DNA of 33,154 bases. Source: an uncultured Prevotellaceae bacterium (GTDB taxonomy: Bacteria; Bacteroidota; Bacteroidia; Bacteroidales; Bacteroidaceae). Where the stretch lies: contig ONCH01000026.1 in assembly GCA_900316265.1 (NCBI GenBank), forward strand, positions 1-33,154, read 5' to 3'. The notes below the pieces were generated by a model that saw nothing but the letters and a program-made list of their open reading frames with translations, had not been told where the DNA came from and did no database searches. How positions within the stretch are numbered: the first letter of the stretch is position 1; every line of letters starts with the position of its first letter. Below, one piece after another: positions 17,674-26,352 of the stretch. Made by a program: the position numbers and the translations under genes.

Positions 17674-18688
17674 ACATATAGCAGGCATGTGCCACCTCGC
17701 CTTCTGGGCATTCCTTTTCCTGTCGCCACTGACCTACTGGCGGGGAACTGGATTTAACTTCGTACACTATATGTTGACGTGTATGCAGCCCCTCGTGGTG
17801 ATGGTGGTGTTCTACCTGAACTATCTGGTGCTAGCACCCAAGCTTTTCGTCGCTGGCAAGCACCGCTACGACCTGCTCATCAACGTGGTGCTACTCATTT
17901 CGCTGGGTACACTCGTACACTATTGGATGGACTTCGTCAACGGCATGTTCGTGCCAGGCTATAGAGACCAAGACACCGTAGGCACCCTCTCCTATATTGC
18001 CCGCGACGTCCTCAATCTGGCTATCTTCGCCGCTGGTGCTACCGCGCTGGCCCTGGCACGCCGCTGGGTCACCGCCGACCAGAAACTAAAAGAGATGGAA
18101 GCTGCCCGTGCACAGGCCGAGCTGCGCAACCTGCGCAACCAGATTAACCCCCACTTCCTGCTCAACACGCTGAACAACATCTATGCGCTGACAGCCTTCG
18201 ACACCGCCAAGGCACAGGAAGCCATCCAGGTGCTGTCGAAAATGATGCGCCACATCCTGTATGACTACCAGAAGCCCATGATACCTCTCAAGGAGGAGAT
18301 AGACTTTCTGGAGAACTATGTCAAGCTGATGCGCATCCGTCTGCCGCAGTCGGTGGAGGTGACCTTCAACGCAGTACAGCCTACAGGCACCGTAGAGGTG
18401 GCTCCAATGATACTCATCTCGCTGGTAGAGAACGCCTTCAAGCACGGCACCAGCCCCACGGAGAAGTCGTTTGTTCATATAAACATCAGCACCAACGGAC
18501 AGCAGCTGATTTGCGACATTCAGAATTCAAACAACCCCAAGACCGCTTCCGACCATAGCGGGCACGGCATCGGTCTGCAACAGGTGGAACGCCGCCTGCA
18601 ACTGGCCTACCCCGACCGCTATACATGGGAGCAAGGCACTAGAGATAACGACAAAACATATTATTCAACAATAACAATTCAATTATGA
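17666..18688 (+). CDS. LytS/YehU-type sensor histidine kinase
   Basis: This membrane histidine kinase of the His_kinase family (PF06580) has four N-terminal membrane helices (about residues 10-25, 35-58, 70-90 and 112-132). A coiled linker and the phospho-acceptor motif NQINPHFLLNTLNN follow, with His163. The ATP-binding domain has the N-box ENAFKHG and a GHGIGLQQVERRL glycine box. No periplasmic sensor domain is evident, so the signal is probably sensed in or near the membrane. It overlaps the permease gene and, by ATGA, the response regulator gene, which makes a self-contained pump-plus-sensor unit. Confidence 0.94.
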   Translation: MNKHIAGMCHLAFWAFLFLSPLTYWRGTGFNFVHYMLTCMQPLVVMVVFYLNYLVLAPKLFVAGKHRYDLLINVVLLISLGTLVHYWMDFVNGMFVPGYRDQDTVGTLSYIARDVLNLAIFAAGATALALARRWVTADQKLKEMEAARAQAELRNLRNQINPHFLLNTLNNIYALTAFDTAKAQEAIQVLSKMMRHILYDYQKPMIPLKEEIDFLENYVKLMRIRLPQSVEVTFNAVQPTGTVEVAPMILISLVENAFKHGTSPTEKSFVHINISTNGQQLICDIQNSNNPKTASDHSGHGIGLQQVERRLQLAYPDRYTWEQGTRDNDKTYYSTITIQL

Positions 18689-19395
18689 TTATCAACTGCG
18701 CCATTATCGACGATGAGCCTTTAGCAGCAGGTCTGCTGAAAAGCTACGCAGAGAAGACACCGTTTCTGAACCTTGTAGGCACCTACGGAAGTGCTGTAGA
18801 AGCCATGAAGGAGATACGCAATAATCCCGTACATCTGTTGTTCCTCGACATACAGATGCCCGAACTCTCAGGTATCGAGTTTGCAAAGATACTGCCAAAG
18901 GAAACGAAGATTATCTTCACCACAGCCTTCCAACAGTATGCCATCGAAGGTTATAAGGTGTCGGCATTGGACTATCTGATGAAGCCCGTCAGCTATGAGG
19001 ACTTCCTGAAGGCAGCCAACAAGGCACTCGACTGGTTCTGCGTTACCCAGAAGCAGCAGACCTATGCTGCCGACCGCTTCATGTATGTGAAGAGTGACTA
19101 CAAGTTGGTGCGTGTAGCCTTAGACGATATCCTCTATATTGAAGGACTGAAAGACTATATCCGCATCTATTTGCAGGACGGCACGAAGATTATGAGTCTG
19201 ATGAATATGAAGAAAATGGAGGACTACCTGCCACGCCCAGAGTTCCTGCGTACCCACCGCTCATATATCGTCCACATGTCGAAGGCAGAGGCTATTGAGC
19301 GCTTCCGCATCGTCTTTGGAGACCAGTATCTGCCCATCTCAGACAGTTACAAAGAGGACGTACAACAGTATTTCGACTCACACACCCTATCGTAA
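18685..19395 (+). CDS. LytTR-family response regulator
   Basis: This cognate regulator has 236 residues. The receiver domain has acidic residues Asp9, Asp10 and the phosphorylation site Asp55 in FLDIQMPELSG, plus the conserved Lys in LMKPVSYEDF. The C-terminal LytTR DNA-binding domain starts near residue 130 (FMYVKSDYKLVRV ... FLRTHRSYIVHM). It overlaps the kinase stop as ATGA. It probably controls the pump operon that encodes it, perhaps at the promoter near 13010-13040. The usual LytTR paired direct repeat is not obvious there, so the target is inference. Confidence 0.94.
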   Translation: MIINCAIIDDEPLAAGLLKSYAEKTPFLNLVGTYGSAVEAMKEIRNNPVHLLFLDIQMPELSGIEFAKILPKETKIIFTTAFQQYAIEGYKVSALDYLMKPVSYEDFLKAANKALDWFCVTQKQQTYAADRFMYVKSDYKLVRVALDDILYIEGLKDYIRIYLQDGTKIMSLMNMKKMEDYLPRPEFLRTHRSYIVHMSKAEAIERFRIVFGDQYLPISDSYKEDVQQYFDSHTLS

Positions 19396-19400
19396 AAGTT

Positions 19401-20312
19401 ATGAAAGGTAACGATATCCTACTGAAGAATGTGGACCTCCTCTCTCGCCTTACAGAGACGGAGGTGCGCATGATGCCTGCCACAGAAGCACCTCTACCAT
19501 CGGTAGAAAAGGTGAAGCAGATTGTGGCGTTGGTGAAGAACATCATCTTCCCCGACTACTTTAACAAGCGACAGCCCAACGAGACCATCCGTTCGTACAA
19601 CATTGGCGTACACATGCAGGAGTTGCAGCGACTGCTCCGTAAGGAGATTGCCCACGGCCTCCAGTTTTGTGAGGATTGCGACTGCATCAAAACCAAGGAG
19701 CAAATCTATCAGGAAGCCGAGCGCTTGACAATGGAGTTCATCGACACACTACCTGAAATGAAACGTGTACTCTACACCGATATCCAGGCAATGTTCGACA
19801 ACGATCCTGCTGCGCCCAACTATGGTGAGGTCATCTTCTGCTATCCTGTGGTTAACGCCATGACGCACTACCGCATAGCTAATTGTCTGCACGAATTGCA
19901 GGTACCCGTTATTCCACGTATCATTACGGAGCAGGCACACTCTAAGACGGGTATCGACATCCATCCGGGTGCAACCATTGGCGAGTACTTTGCCATTGAC
20001 CACGGTACAGGTGTTGTTATCGGCGAAACCAGCATTATCGGCAATCATGTCACACTCTACCAGGGCGTCACACTGGGTGCTAAGAGTTTCAAATACGATG
20101 CTGACGGTAATATGCTCAATGTGCCACGTCACCCGATTATCGAAGACCATGTGACCATCTACTCCAACGCCTCTGTACTGGGACGAATCACCATCGGCCA
20201 CCACTCCACCATCGGTGGTAACATCTGGCTGACCCACGACGTACCGCCCTACTCCCGCATCCTGCAGTCGAAAGCTGTCGATGCATCCTACGAAGGGGGA
20301 CTGGGAATATAG
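19401..20312 (+). CDS. cysE: Serine O-acetyltransferase
   Basis: This enzyme acetylates serine to O-acetylserine, the first committed step of cysteine synthesis. The 303 residues have an alpha-helical N-terminal domain (about 1-170) and a left-handed beta-helix of hexapeptide repeats (GIDIHPGATIGEYFAIDHGTG, then VVIGETSIIGNHVTLYQGV). The catalytic Asp-His pair is in AIDHGTG. Bacteroidetes enzymes of this type are longer than E. coli CysE at the N terminus. The gene starts 5 bases after the LytTR gene, so it is probably in the same transcript, although its role has no evident link to the pump. A heptamer array and a bidirectional terminator follow. Confidence 0.93.
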   Translation: MKGNDILLKNVDLLSRLTETEVRMMPATEAPLPSVEKVKQIVALVKNIIFPDYFNKRQPNETIRSYNIGVHMQELQRLLRKEIAHGLQFCEDCDCIKTKEQIYQEAERLTMEFIDTLPEMKRVLYTDIQAMFDNDPAAPNYGEVIFCYPVVNAMTHYRIANCLHELQVPVIPRIITEQAHSKTGIDIHPGATIGEYFAIDHGTGVVIGETSIIGNHVTLYQGVTLGAKSFKYDADGNMLNVPRHPIIEDHVTIYSNASVLGRITIGHHSTIGGNIWLTHDVPPYSRILQSKAVDASYEGGLGI

Positions 20313-20338
20313 GTAAGAGGTGAGAGGTAAGAGGTAAG
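20311..20338 (+). repeat. Four-unit 7-base tandem repeat after cysE
   Basis: Four units of AGGTRAG: AGGTAAG, AGGTGAG, AGGTAAG, AGGTAAG. The array begins at the last two bases of the cysE stop codon. Its complement CTYACCT is the unit found inside rlmN and the sigma-54 activator gene. Confidence 0.85.
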
Positions 20339-20342
20339 AATG

Positions 20343-20372
20343 AAAAAAAAGAGGGTTGCGGCCCTCTTTTTC
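20343..20372. terminator. Bidirectional terminator between cysE and the lipoprotein gene
   Basis: AAAAGAGGG at 20347-20355 pairs with CCCTCTTTT at 20362-20370 around a 6-base loop. A-rich and T-rich tracts on the two sides allow it to serve both convergent genes. Confidence 0.85.
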
Positions 20373-20392
20373 TTGTATATATATTATAGCTT

Positions 20393-20923
20393 TTATTCCT
20401 TAGCGAAGCAACCTGTGCTGGTAGCGTGATATTCGTCGCTAGCTCCGCGTGTGGTAGCGCCGCGTGTCCAGTAGCCCCAGTTGAACATCTTGTCGTAGTC
20501 GAGAGAGAAGTGGGTGCGAGTGTCGCAGTAGCCATCATCCATATTTCCACTGAAGTGATACTCATCCAACATATAGTCGTAGATAACTACATCGGTGTAG
20601 TCACGGTCGTAATACTGGATGCGGATGTTACCGTGAGCAACCTCCCACTTGAATTCACAATACCAGTAGTCTGACGGACGGCGAGCGTCGTAGTCAACCT
20701 CGTAGCCCCAGCCACCATAAGCATTTTCGCGCTCGAAATAGAAAGCGGTGCGATAAGAACTTCCTGACAGGCCCCAACGGTCGTAATAGTAGTTGTCTAT
20801 ATATCCGGTCCAAGTGCCTTCAAGGGTGCGAGCCTCCATGCGATCTTCATAATCAACGTCACAGCTGGTGAAAGTCATCATGGTCAACATTGCCATTGCG
20901 AGGAAAGTATAAAGCTTTTTCAT
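20393..20923 (-). CDS. Small tyrosine-rich lipoprotein, function unknown
   Basis: The 176 residues start with a lipoprotein signal whose lipobox ends TFTSC (Cys21), so the mature protein is membrane anchored. The body is acidic and unusually rich in Tyr, Trp, Asp and Gly: YIDNYYYDRWGLSG, YEVDYDARRPSDYWYCEFKWE, YYDRDYTDVVIYDYMLDEYHFSG. The alternating pattern suggests a small beta-barrel or lipocalin-like sheet (LEGTWTGY at the start of the mature part is the type of opening seen in such domains), but I do not recognise a family. It has its own promoter and a shared terminator, so it appears monocistronic. Confidence 0.85.
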   Translation of the reverse strand: MKKLYTFLAMAMLTMMTFTSCDVDYEDRMEARTLEGTWTGYIDNYYYDRWGLSGSSYRTAFYFERENAYGGWGYEVDYDARRPSDYWYCEFKWEVAHGNIRIQYYDRDYTDVVIYDYMLDEYHFSGNMDDGYCDTRTHFSLDYDKMFNWGYWTRGATTRGASDEYHATSTGCFAKE

Positions 20924-20967
20924 AATCGTATATTTTTAAAAGTTCGACATTTTTGTTTTCTGTACTG

Positions 20968-20999
20968 CAAAGATAGAGACATTTCAGTACGTAAACAAG
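20968..20999 (-). promoter_or_regulatory. Promoter of the small lipoprotein gene
   Basis: On the minus strand TATCTTTG (20968-20975) matches the -7 consensus, with CTTG (20996-20999) at a 20-base spacing as a near match to the -33 TTTG. It lies 44 bases before the start codon. Confidence 0.65.
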
Positions 21000-21177
21000 G
21001 CAAAAATCCTATTTGTCGATAGGGAAATGCCTAAAATGGTATAGGAAAACGGGAATTTTACCCCTAAAGCCACATTTTTTCGACAAAAACCATTGTTATT
21101 TCAGAAAAAAGCCGTAACTTTACCACATCAAATCGAAAAAACGACGATTTCTTTTCCATTATTAATACTAACATTGA

Positions 21178-21217
21178 TAAAAAAGAAGCGGCACGGTTGT
21201 GAAACCATTGCCGCTTC
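21178..21217 (-). terminator. Terminator of the permease/fusion-protein operon
   Basis: GAAGCGGCA at 21185-21193 and TGCCGCTTC at 21209-21217 pair perfectly, with an inner GGTT/AACC stem. Read on the minus strand the hairpin is followed by six T, which fits termination of the leftward operon. Confidence 0.85.
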
Positions 21218-21254
21218 AGTATTTATATATAAGGTATAGAAATCAGGAAAAAAA

Positions 21255-22535
21255 CTAATCTTTCTTCTTACCGAATTCCGGATCTACCTTAATGAATGCC
21301 GTCACAACAAACGTAATGAGACAGAGGAACATGACGATGATAAAGAACATGCGATATCCCAGCATATCCTTCATCCATCCTGACAGCATGCCTGGTAACA
21401 TGAGACCCAGATAGGAAATAGCTGTGCAGAAGGCATAATGTGACGTCTGGAAATTACCCTTCGAGAAATAAAGCATATAGAGCGTAAGAGCCGTGAAGCC
21501 CAGTCCATAGCCAAACTGTTCGATGAAGATGCACGAACTGATAAGTACCAGATTCTCAGGCATGGCGTAACTCATATACACATAAACAATATCAGGCAGC
21601 GTGATAGCACAGACCATAGGCCACAACCAGCGCTTGAAGCCATCGCGACCTGCCAGGAGTCCACCAAGAATGCCTCCCAGCGTCAAGCCAATCACACCAA
21701 TAGTGCCACTTGCCAGTCCGAATTCTTGTGGTGACAGACCCAGGCCACCTGCTGAATGTGGACGCATCAGGAACGTAACGCTCATCTTTCCCAACAAGGC
21801 CTCGGGGAAACGATAGAACAAGAGGAAAAGTATGGCATAAACCATTTCTTTGACAGGCAGTTTCTGGAAGAAAGAGCGGAAAGCAGTCACAATACCTATC
21901 GCAACTTCATGCGCATTGGTCTGATGGCGCTGGTCAGCCTGCGAGCGGGGCATGATATAGGCATGATAAAGCCAAATAGCCAAGAAGAGTGCTGCCAAAC
22001 CATAGAATACGAGACTCCACGTAAAGGCCTTCTGGTTGCGGAACACCAGTTGCAACATACCAGCTACAGGGATAAGTACACCATTGCCAAAGATAACAGC
22101 TAGACGGTAGAACGTGTTACGAATACCCACAAACCACACCTGTTGATGGTCGTCGAGCTCCAACATGTAGTAGCCGTCAGCAGCAATATCGTGTGTAGCG
22201 CTGCTGAACGCCATGAGGAAGAAGAAACACATTGTGCCCTGAAACCACAGGGGCGTATTCAGCGTAAAGGCAACACCAGCCAGCGATGAGCCCAGCAACA
22301 GTTGCATGGCGAGCACCCACCAGCGCTTGGTCTTATAGAGGTCCACGAACGGGCTCCATAGGGGTTTTATGACCCAAGGCAGTCCCAGCCAACCAGTATA
22401 CAGCGCGATGTCGGTATCGCTCATGCCCAATTGCATGTACATCACTACGGCGACTGTCATCACTACCACATTGGGTAGTCCTTCAGCAATATATAAGGTG
22501 GGAATCCACCACCAGGGATTTCTTTGCTTTTCCAT
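21255..22535 (-). CDS. AmpG-like major facilitator permease
   Basis: This is an inner membrane transporter of 426 residues with about 12 helices. The N terminus (WWWIPTLYIAEGLPNVVVMTVAVVMY) and the segment GWLGLPWVIKPLWSPFVDLYKTKRWW are typical of the AmpG branch, whose known members import anhydromuropeptides for recycling. The ATG at 22535 is chosen because it starts the family-like sequence; a TTG two codons upstream would overlap the previous gene. It begins 2 bases after the stop of the large fusion gene, so the two are co-transcribed and probably translationally coupled. The pairing with a SpoIID-containing protein supports a peptidoglycan-fragment role. The substrate has not been shown, and a related sugar conjugate is possible. 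Confidence 0.85.
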   Translation of the reverse strand: MEKQRNPWWWIPTLYIAEGLPNVVVMTVAVVMYMQLGMSDTDIALYTGWLGLPWVIKPLWSPFVDLYKTKRWWVLAMQLLLGSSLAGVAFTLNTPLWFQGTMCFFFLMAFSSATHDIAADGYYMLELDDHQQVWFVGIRNTFYRLAVIFGNGVLIPVAGMLQLVFRNQKAFTWSLVFYGLAALFLAIWLYHAYIMPRSQADQRHQTNAHEVAIGIVTAFRSFFQKLPVKEMVYAILFLLFYRFPEALLGKMSVTFLMRPHSAGGLGLSPQEFGLASGTIGVIGLTLGGILGGLLAGRDGFKRWLWPMVCAITLPDIVYVYMSYAMPENLVLISSCIFIEQFGYGLGFTALTLYMLYFSKGNFQTSHYAFCTAISYLGLMLPGMLSGWMKDMLGYRMFFIIVMFLCLITFVVTAFIKVDPEFGKKKD

Positions 22536-22537
22536 AA

Positions 22538-25500
22538 TCAATATATCTTTTTGATTTCTGCATTACGATAGTAGTGCAGGAGAATTTGTTCGTAAGTATA
22601 ACCTTGCTGTCCCATAACAGCAGCACCAATCTGGCAGAGTCCTACGCCATGTCCCCAGCCCTTTCCTATCAGGCGGAAGCCATTGGGAGTTTTCTCCACA
22701 TCAAAAGCAGAGCTGTAGAGGTGGCTCTCACTGAGTGCACGACGTATCTCCAGTTCCTTACCGATGGTGAAGGTTTTCTTCGTACCTACTATCTTCAGTT
22801 TCCAGATGCGTCCGCTCTTGCCTCGCTCTAAGGGAATAAGGTCGGTAATGGTGCCGAAGTCGTCCTTCAGCTTTTCGTTGATGAGAGCTGAAATCTCATC
22901 TACGGTATATTCCACCTTCCAGCGGTAGAAGTCGTTGGTCTCTTGGTCGTAGTCGTTGAGCACCTGAGCAAGGATCGCCTTGTCGTCAGTATTGCAGAAC
23001 GGGTCTTCCACGCTGATTAGATAGGGCTTTGGTGTATCCTCCCAACAATACTGGTACTCTTCAGTGACGCCACCACAACACTTCGAGAAGCGGGCATCAC
23101 AGATTTCATCCTCATAGCAGAGAATCTGTCCGCGGGTAGCTTTCAGCGCCTGCTCGACAGCCTTGCTGGTCTGCTTGGTAATGCCCTGATAGCGCTGACA
23201 GTGGTCGTCAGCACAGACATCAAAGATGGTGTGGTCTTCACGGTCATACCAGCGAATAAGCTCATCGTCCTTTTTAATAAAGGAGAAGAAGCCATCACGC
23301 TTCTCACCACTATCCTCTCTGCGCTGCATCTGTGCCAAGAGCCACGAGCGACTAATCACAGCGTGGGCTTTGAGTAGTTCGACACCTGCCGTAGCCTTCA
23401 TCTCGCTACTGATAACCGAGGCAAGATACGACTCTACAGGTAACTCATTGATAGCCACAATCTTGTCGCTCTCCACAACCAAGCGCAAAGTACCAGAGAA
23501 CACCTGTGTCTCTTTACGTTCCCAATGGAAGTTCACACCAATGGTTACATCAAACAGCGAGAACGACGACTGAGAAGACTGGGGAGAGAAAGTCAACTCA
23601 CGATACTGGTTACCATTCCACAGGATACCACCCTCAGAGAATTCTACCATCTGGTCGCCCTCAATGGTTTCTCCTTTGGCAACATAGGCACCATTCAATG
23701 CGAAATGAATCTTCTCGCCACTAACGATTCCCACCGTGACGGTAGGTTCTTCTTTAGAAGTAAACAATGCCGACGAAGACATGGTGCTCTTCTTCTGGAG
23801 ATGCTCCACCACACGCTGAACCTGATCGGGCGTCAGCGATATTTCCTGATAGATGGCAATCATCTGCTCTGCAGTTAATTTACGGAAGTCTTCCTCACGT
23901 GGGGTAATAATCAGACCGCCCATATCTACCGCTCCTGGCGAAATAACGAACTGTGCATCACCCTCAGCGGTATAGCAGTCGGGACGGTGCTTCCTGCGTG
24001 GAAGAACAACACTAAACATCTGATCGCTGGCACTCCACATGATAATGTTCATCATGGGTTCTGGACTACCCGACAGCAAAGGAAGTTTCAGCGTATCATA
24101 CAGACGACGGAACAGACGTTCTGCTGTTTGCATATTATTGGTCTTAATGACGAAGGCGGCAGAAGGATAGTCTACAACCTGCCAGATGCCATTGTCATCG
24201 TCTGTCTTAATCACTTCTGACAGATTACGACTCAGGCGCTGCCATGAGTTCTGTAAAGGCAACAACCCCGTAGAGATTGCCTGCAGATGTGCGTGGTCGG
24301 GAGCCGAAGCGCCACATTGTGGACCATTATATAATAAGGTAAGATCTGTATTACGCTGAGCCAGTCGTAGCATCTCGTCGTACATAGGTAGAATGCGCTG
24401 TGGCTGGTGCTTCAGCGTGGGAAGCGTAAAATGAATCGGCATGATGGGGAACGGATTGACGAGCAACTCGTACTTACCATCGATAACGCGGTGCATTTGC
24501 TCAGCAGGACGGTTCTTAGCACACAGGAAACAGGGGCGTTCGGCTATTGACTTGGCATCAATCTTAGCACCTGTCGAACCAATACGTGCGGGATTCCACT
24601 GGACGGTCATCGTCAGTGTATCGGAAACCAGTTCACGAGTCTGTACGCCTTCTAAAGCACGATAACGCTGGCGCACGTCATCCCACACCTGCAACTGGCG
24701 ATTGAAGAAGCGCATCAACGGTGATTCACTCAGGACATCGTCAGACCCTTGATTCATCTGCTGACGAGCATGTAGCTCCATCGTGCGCAGACGATCTTTA
24801 TACAGATTATTGGCGTTGACCTTTTCTACGGACAGGGCTGCATCGCTATTGCCACCCCAACGACGGCACAAATACAACTCGCTGAAGATGCGACCAATGC
24901 GATAACGGCGGGAAAACATCAGTCCCAGCGCATAGTCCTCGCCATAAGAAGTATTGGGGAATCCCACCTGTCGCAACAAGGGTGTAAAAAAGGCACGCGG
25001 AGCACCTAATCCATTGATACGCAGGGCATTGTTCGGACCGTTCTCATCCGTCCACTCTTGATGGTCGATGAGTCCTGGTGGTAAGGTATTCAGTTCAAAG
25101 TCACACATGCGGTACGAACCAATCACCATAGCAGCCTTTTGCTCATGGAATGCATCAACAACAGTTTGTAGTGTCTTGGGCGATGAATACAGGTCGTCAC
25201 TATCCAACTGCACAGTGAAACGTCCGCAGAAAGCACTCTGTATCGCCTCATTCCAACAGCCTCCAATACCGAGGTCTGTGCGTTCTGGTACAATAACATG
25301 AAGTGTATCACCATGAGATGACAAGAGACTTGACAGAATCTCTGAAGTGCCATCCGTCGAGTGGTTATCGACGACGATGACATTGTATTTGAATGATGCC
25401 TTCTGCGAGAGGGCACTCTCAACGGCATCTTTAATAGTTTTCTCTCTGTTAAAGACAGGAATGATGACAGACGCTTCAACGTCGAACTCTTGCTCTGCAA

Positions 25501-26224
25501 AGTCCACATCATGACAGAGCGAAGTGTCAACTAAAGCATTCACCATACGGAGATGATCGGTACAAGCCTGTTCCATCTCTATCTGTACCTCGCGATTACG
25601 AGGATTCACATAGTCAAACTGCTTCTCGCCGGAGGCACGCAGGTCACGCTCTTCCTCCGTATAAAGGTATTCGTTCAGGTGGAACAAGTGGCCCTCTCTG
25701 CTCAGGAACAGGCGCAGGTCGTACATACCAGCATACTGATAGTCATGTTCGTGGTCCAAGGCTGCATACTGTTGCAAAAGGTCTGTACGCACCAGCCACA
25801 CACTACCAAAGTCGAAATCATCACGTAATGCTCCCTCCTGATAGTCGATGACTGGATGCTGCTTTCTGACGCCTTGTTCCATCGTGTAGCGATCACTATA
25901 GAGCATCGCCGCCTCCGTATCGCCAGCCACCAACATCATGCGTTCCAAGGCCGACTCACCCAGCTGAAGCGCATAGGGTTTAAGACATAGCAAAGCATAG
26001 GTTGCCACAGCACGCTCAGCCAACAAGGCAACAAAAGCACTACTTGTCAGATTCTGCGTTACCAGTAGCGTACAGTCTTGCGGTGTCTCAATCCGAGCTG
26101 CCAGTTCATCGTTGACCAATAGGAAAATATGCCTGACCACTCTGCTACGGCGCAACTGCTCTACGGCAGGCATCACGTCGTCAAGCGACTGGCAAGCTAT
26201 GAAGCAATCAGTTTTCTGTTTCAT
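22538..26224 (-). CDS. Triple-domain fusion: GT2 glycosyltransferase, HIT/Ap4A-phosphorylase-like domain, SpoIID
   Basis: The 1228 residues hold three modules in one open frame. Residues about 1-240 look like a degenerate glycosyltransferase half. Residues about 250-490 are a complete GT2 fold ([32 protein letters not shown] with DSD at 341-343, and GEDYALG). Residues about 535-815 match the DUF4922/Ap4A-phosphorylase-like type, with [13 protein letters not shown] (564-576) and a nucleotide-transfer motif [12 protein letters not shown] with His644 and His646. Residues about 825-1228 are Spo[20 protein letters not shown] with the candidate catalytic Glu941, [12 protein letters not shown], and the hallmark [13 protein letters not shown] (1189-1201). 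No signal peptide is visible. SpoIID proteins cleave denuded glycan strands; the first two modules suggest nucleotide-sugar chemistry. Followed by an AmpG-like permease. The combined function is unknown. Confidence 0.85.
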   Translation of the reverse strand: MKQKTDCFIACQSLDDVMPAVEQLRRSRVVRHIFLLVNDELAARIETPQDCTLLVTQNLTSSAFVALLAERAVATYALLCLKPYALQLGESALERMMLVAGDTEAAMLYSDRYTMEQGVRKQHPVIDYQEGALRDDFDFGSVWLVRTDLLQQYAALDHEHDYQYAGMYDLRLFLSREGHLFHLNEYLYTEEERDLRASGEKQFDYVNPRNREVQIEMEQACTDHLRMVNALVDTSLCHDVDFAEQEFDVEASVIIPVFNREKTIKDAVESALSQKASFKYNVIVVDNHSTDGTSEILSSLLSSHGDTLHVIVPERTDLGIGGCWNEAIQSAFCGRFTVQLDSDDLYSSPKTLQTVVDAFHEQKAAMVIGSYRMCDFELNTLPPGLIDHQEWTDENGPNNALRINGLGAPRAFFTPLLRQVGFPNTSYGEDYALGLMFSRRYRIGRIFSELYLCRRWGGNSDAALSVEKVNANNLYKDRLRTMELHARQQMNQGSDDVLSESPLMRFFNRQLQVWDDVRQRYRALEGVQTRELVSDTLTMTVQWNPARIGSTGAKIDAKSIAERPCFLCAKNRPAEQMHRVIDGKYELLVNPFPIMPIHFTLPTLKHQPQRILPMYDEMLRLAQRNTDLTLLYNGPQCGASAPDHAHLQAISTGLLPLQNSWQRLSRNLSEVIKTDDDNGIWQVVDYPSAAFVIKTNNMQTAERLFRRLYDTLKLPLLSGSPEPMMNIIMWSASDQMFSVVLPRRKHRPDCYTAEGDAQFVISPGAVDMGGLIITPREEDFRKLTAEQMIAIYQEISLTPDQVQRVVEHLQKKSTMSSSALFTSKEEPTVTVGIVSGEKIHFALNGAYVAKGETIEGDQMVEFSEGGILWNGNQYRELTFSPQSSQSSFSLFDVTIGVNFHWERKETQVFSGTLRLVVESDKIVAINELPVESYLASVISSEMKATAGVELLKAHAVISRSWLLAQMQRREDSGEKRDGFFSFIKKDDELIRWYDREDHTIFDVCADDHCQRYQGITKQTSKAVEQALKATRGQILCYEDEICDARFSKCCGGVTEEYQYCWEDTPKPYLISVEDPFCNTDDKAILAQVLNDYDQETNDFYRWKVEYTVDEISALINEKLKDDFGTITDLIPLERGKSGRIWKLKIVGTKKTFTIGKELEIRRALSESHLYSSAFDVEKTPNGFRLIGKGWGHGVGLCQIGAAVMGQQGYTYEQILLHYYRNAEIKKIY

Positions 26225-26255
26225 GAATTATGCTTGTTTGTTGTGTAATGATGTG

Positions 26256-26263
26256 CAAAGATA
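26256..26263 (-). promoter_or_regulatory. -7 box for the fusion-protein/permease operon
   Basis: On the minus strand this reads TATCTTTG, a full -7 match 31 bases before the start codon. No clear -33 TTTG is found upstream. Confidence 0.55.
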
Positions 26264-26300
26264 CAACTTTTTTTGCATTTATCGCATTAAAAGAATATAA

Positions 26301-26328
26301 ATTCTTAATTCTTAATTCTTATTTCTTA
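26301..26328 (+). repeat. Four-unit 7-base tandem repeat upstream of rlmN
   Basis: Units ATTCTTA, ATTCTTA, ATTCTTA, TTTCTTA; the complement TAAGAAT is a rotation of AGAATTA, a unit of the array upstream of ribE. It covers the place where the -33 element of the rlmN promoter should be. Confidence 0.85.
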
Positions 26329-26339
26329 ATTAAAAGTGT

Positions 26340-26347
26340 TACCTTTG
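26340..26347 (+). promoter_or_regulatory. -7 box of rlmN, very close to the start codon
   Basis: TACCTTTG ends only 5 bases before the ATG at 26353, so the transcript should be leaderless or nearly so. The -33 region is occupied by a heptamer array with no TTTG. Confidence 0.6.
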
Positions 26348-26352
26348 CACCC

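Larger units (their letters stand above)
20924..21254. other. Intergenic region between the lipoprotein and permease genes
   Basis: This 331-base AT-rich gap holds the lipoprotein promoter and the permease terminator, both minus-strand. I see no gene. A possible plus-strand -7 box (TAACTTTA, 21115-21122) and a 6-base inverted repeat just after it are noted, but no product is evident. Confidence 0.6.

Noticed and set aside
21115-21217. Plus-strand small RNA from TAACTTTA to the 21185-21217 hairpin
   Set aside because: The -33 element is poor and the hairpin has its T-run only on the minus strand, so it is better explained as the permease terminator.
26230-26352. Upstream extension of rlmN
   Set aside because: The extra codons are in the promoter and heptamer array and do not match the family; ATG 26353 fits.
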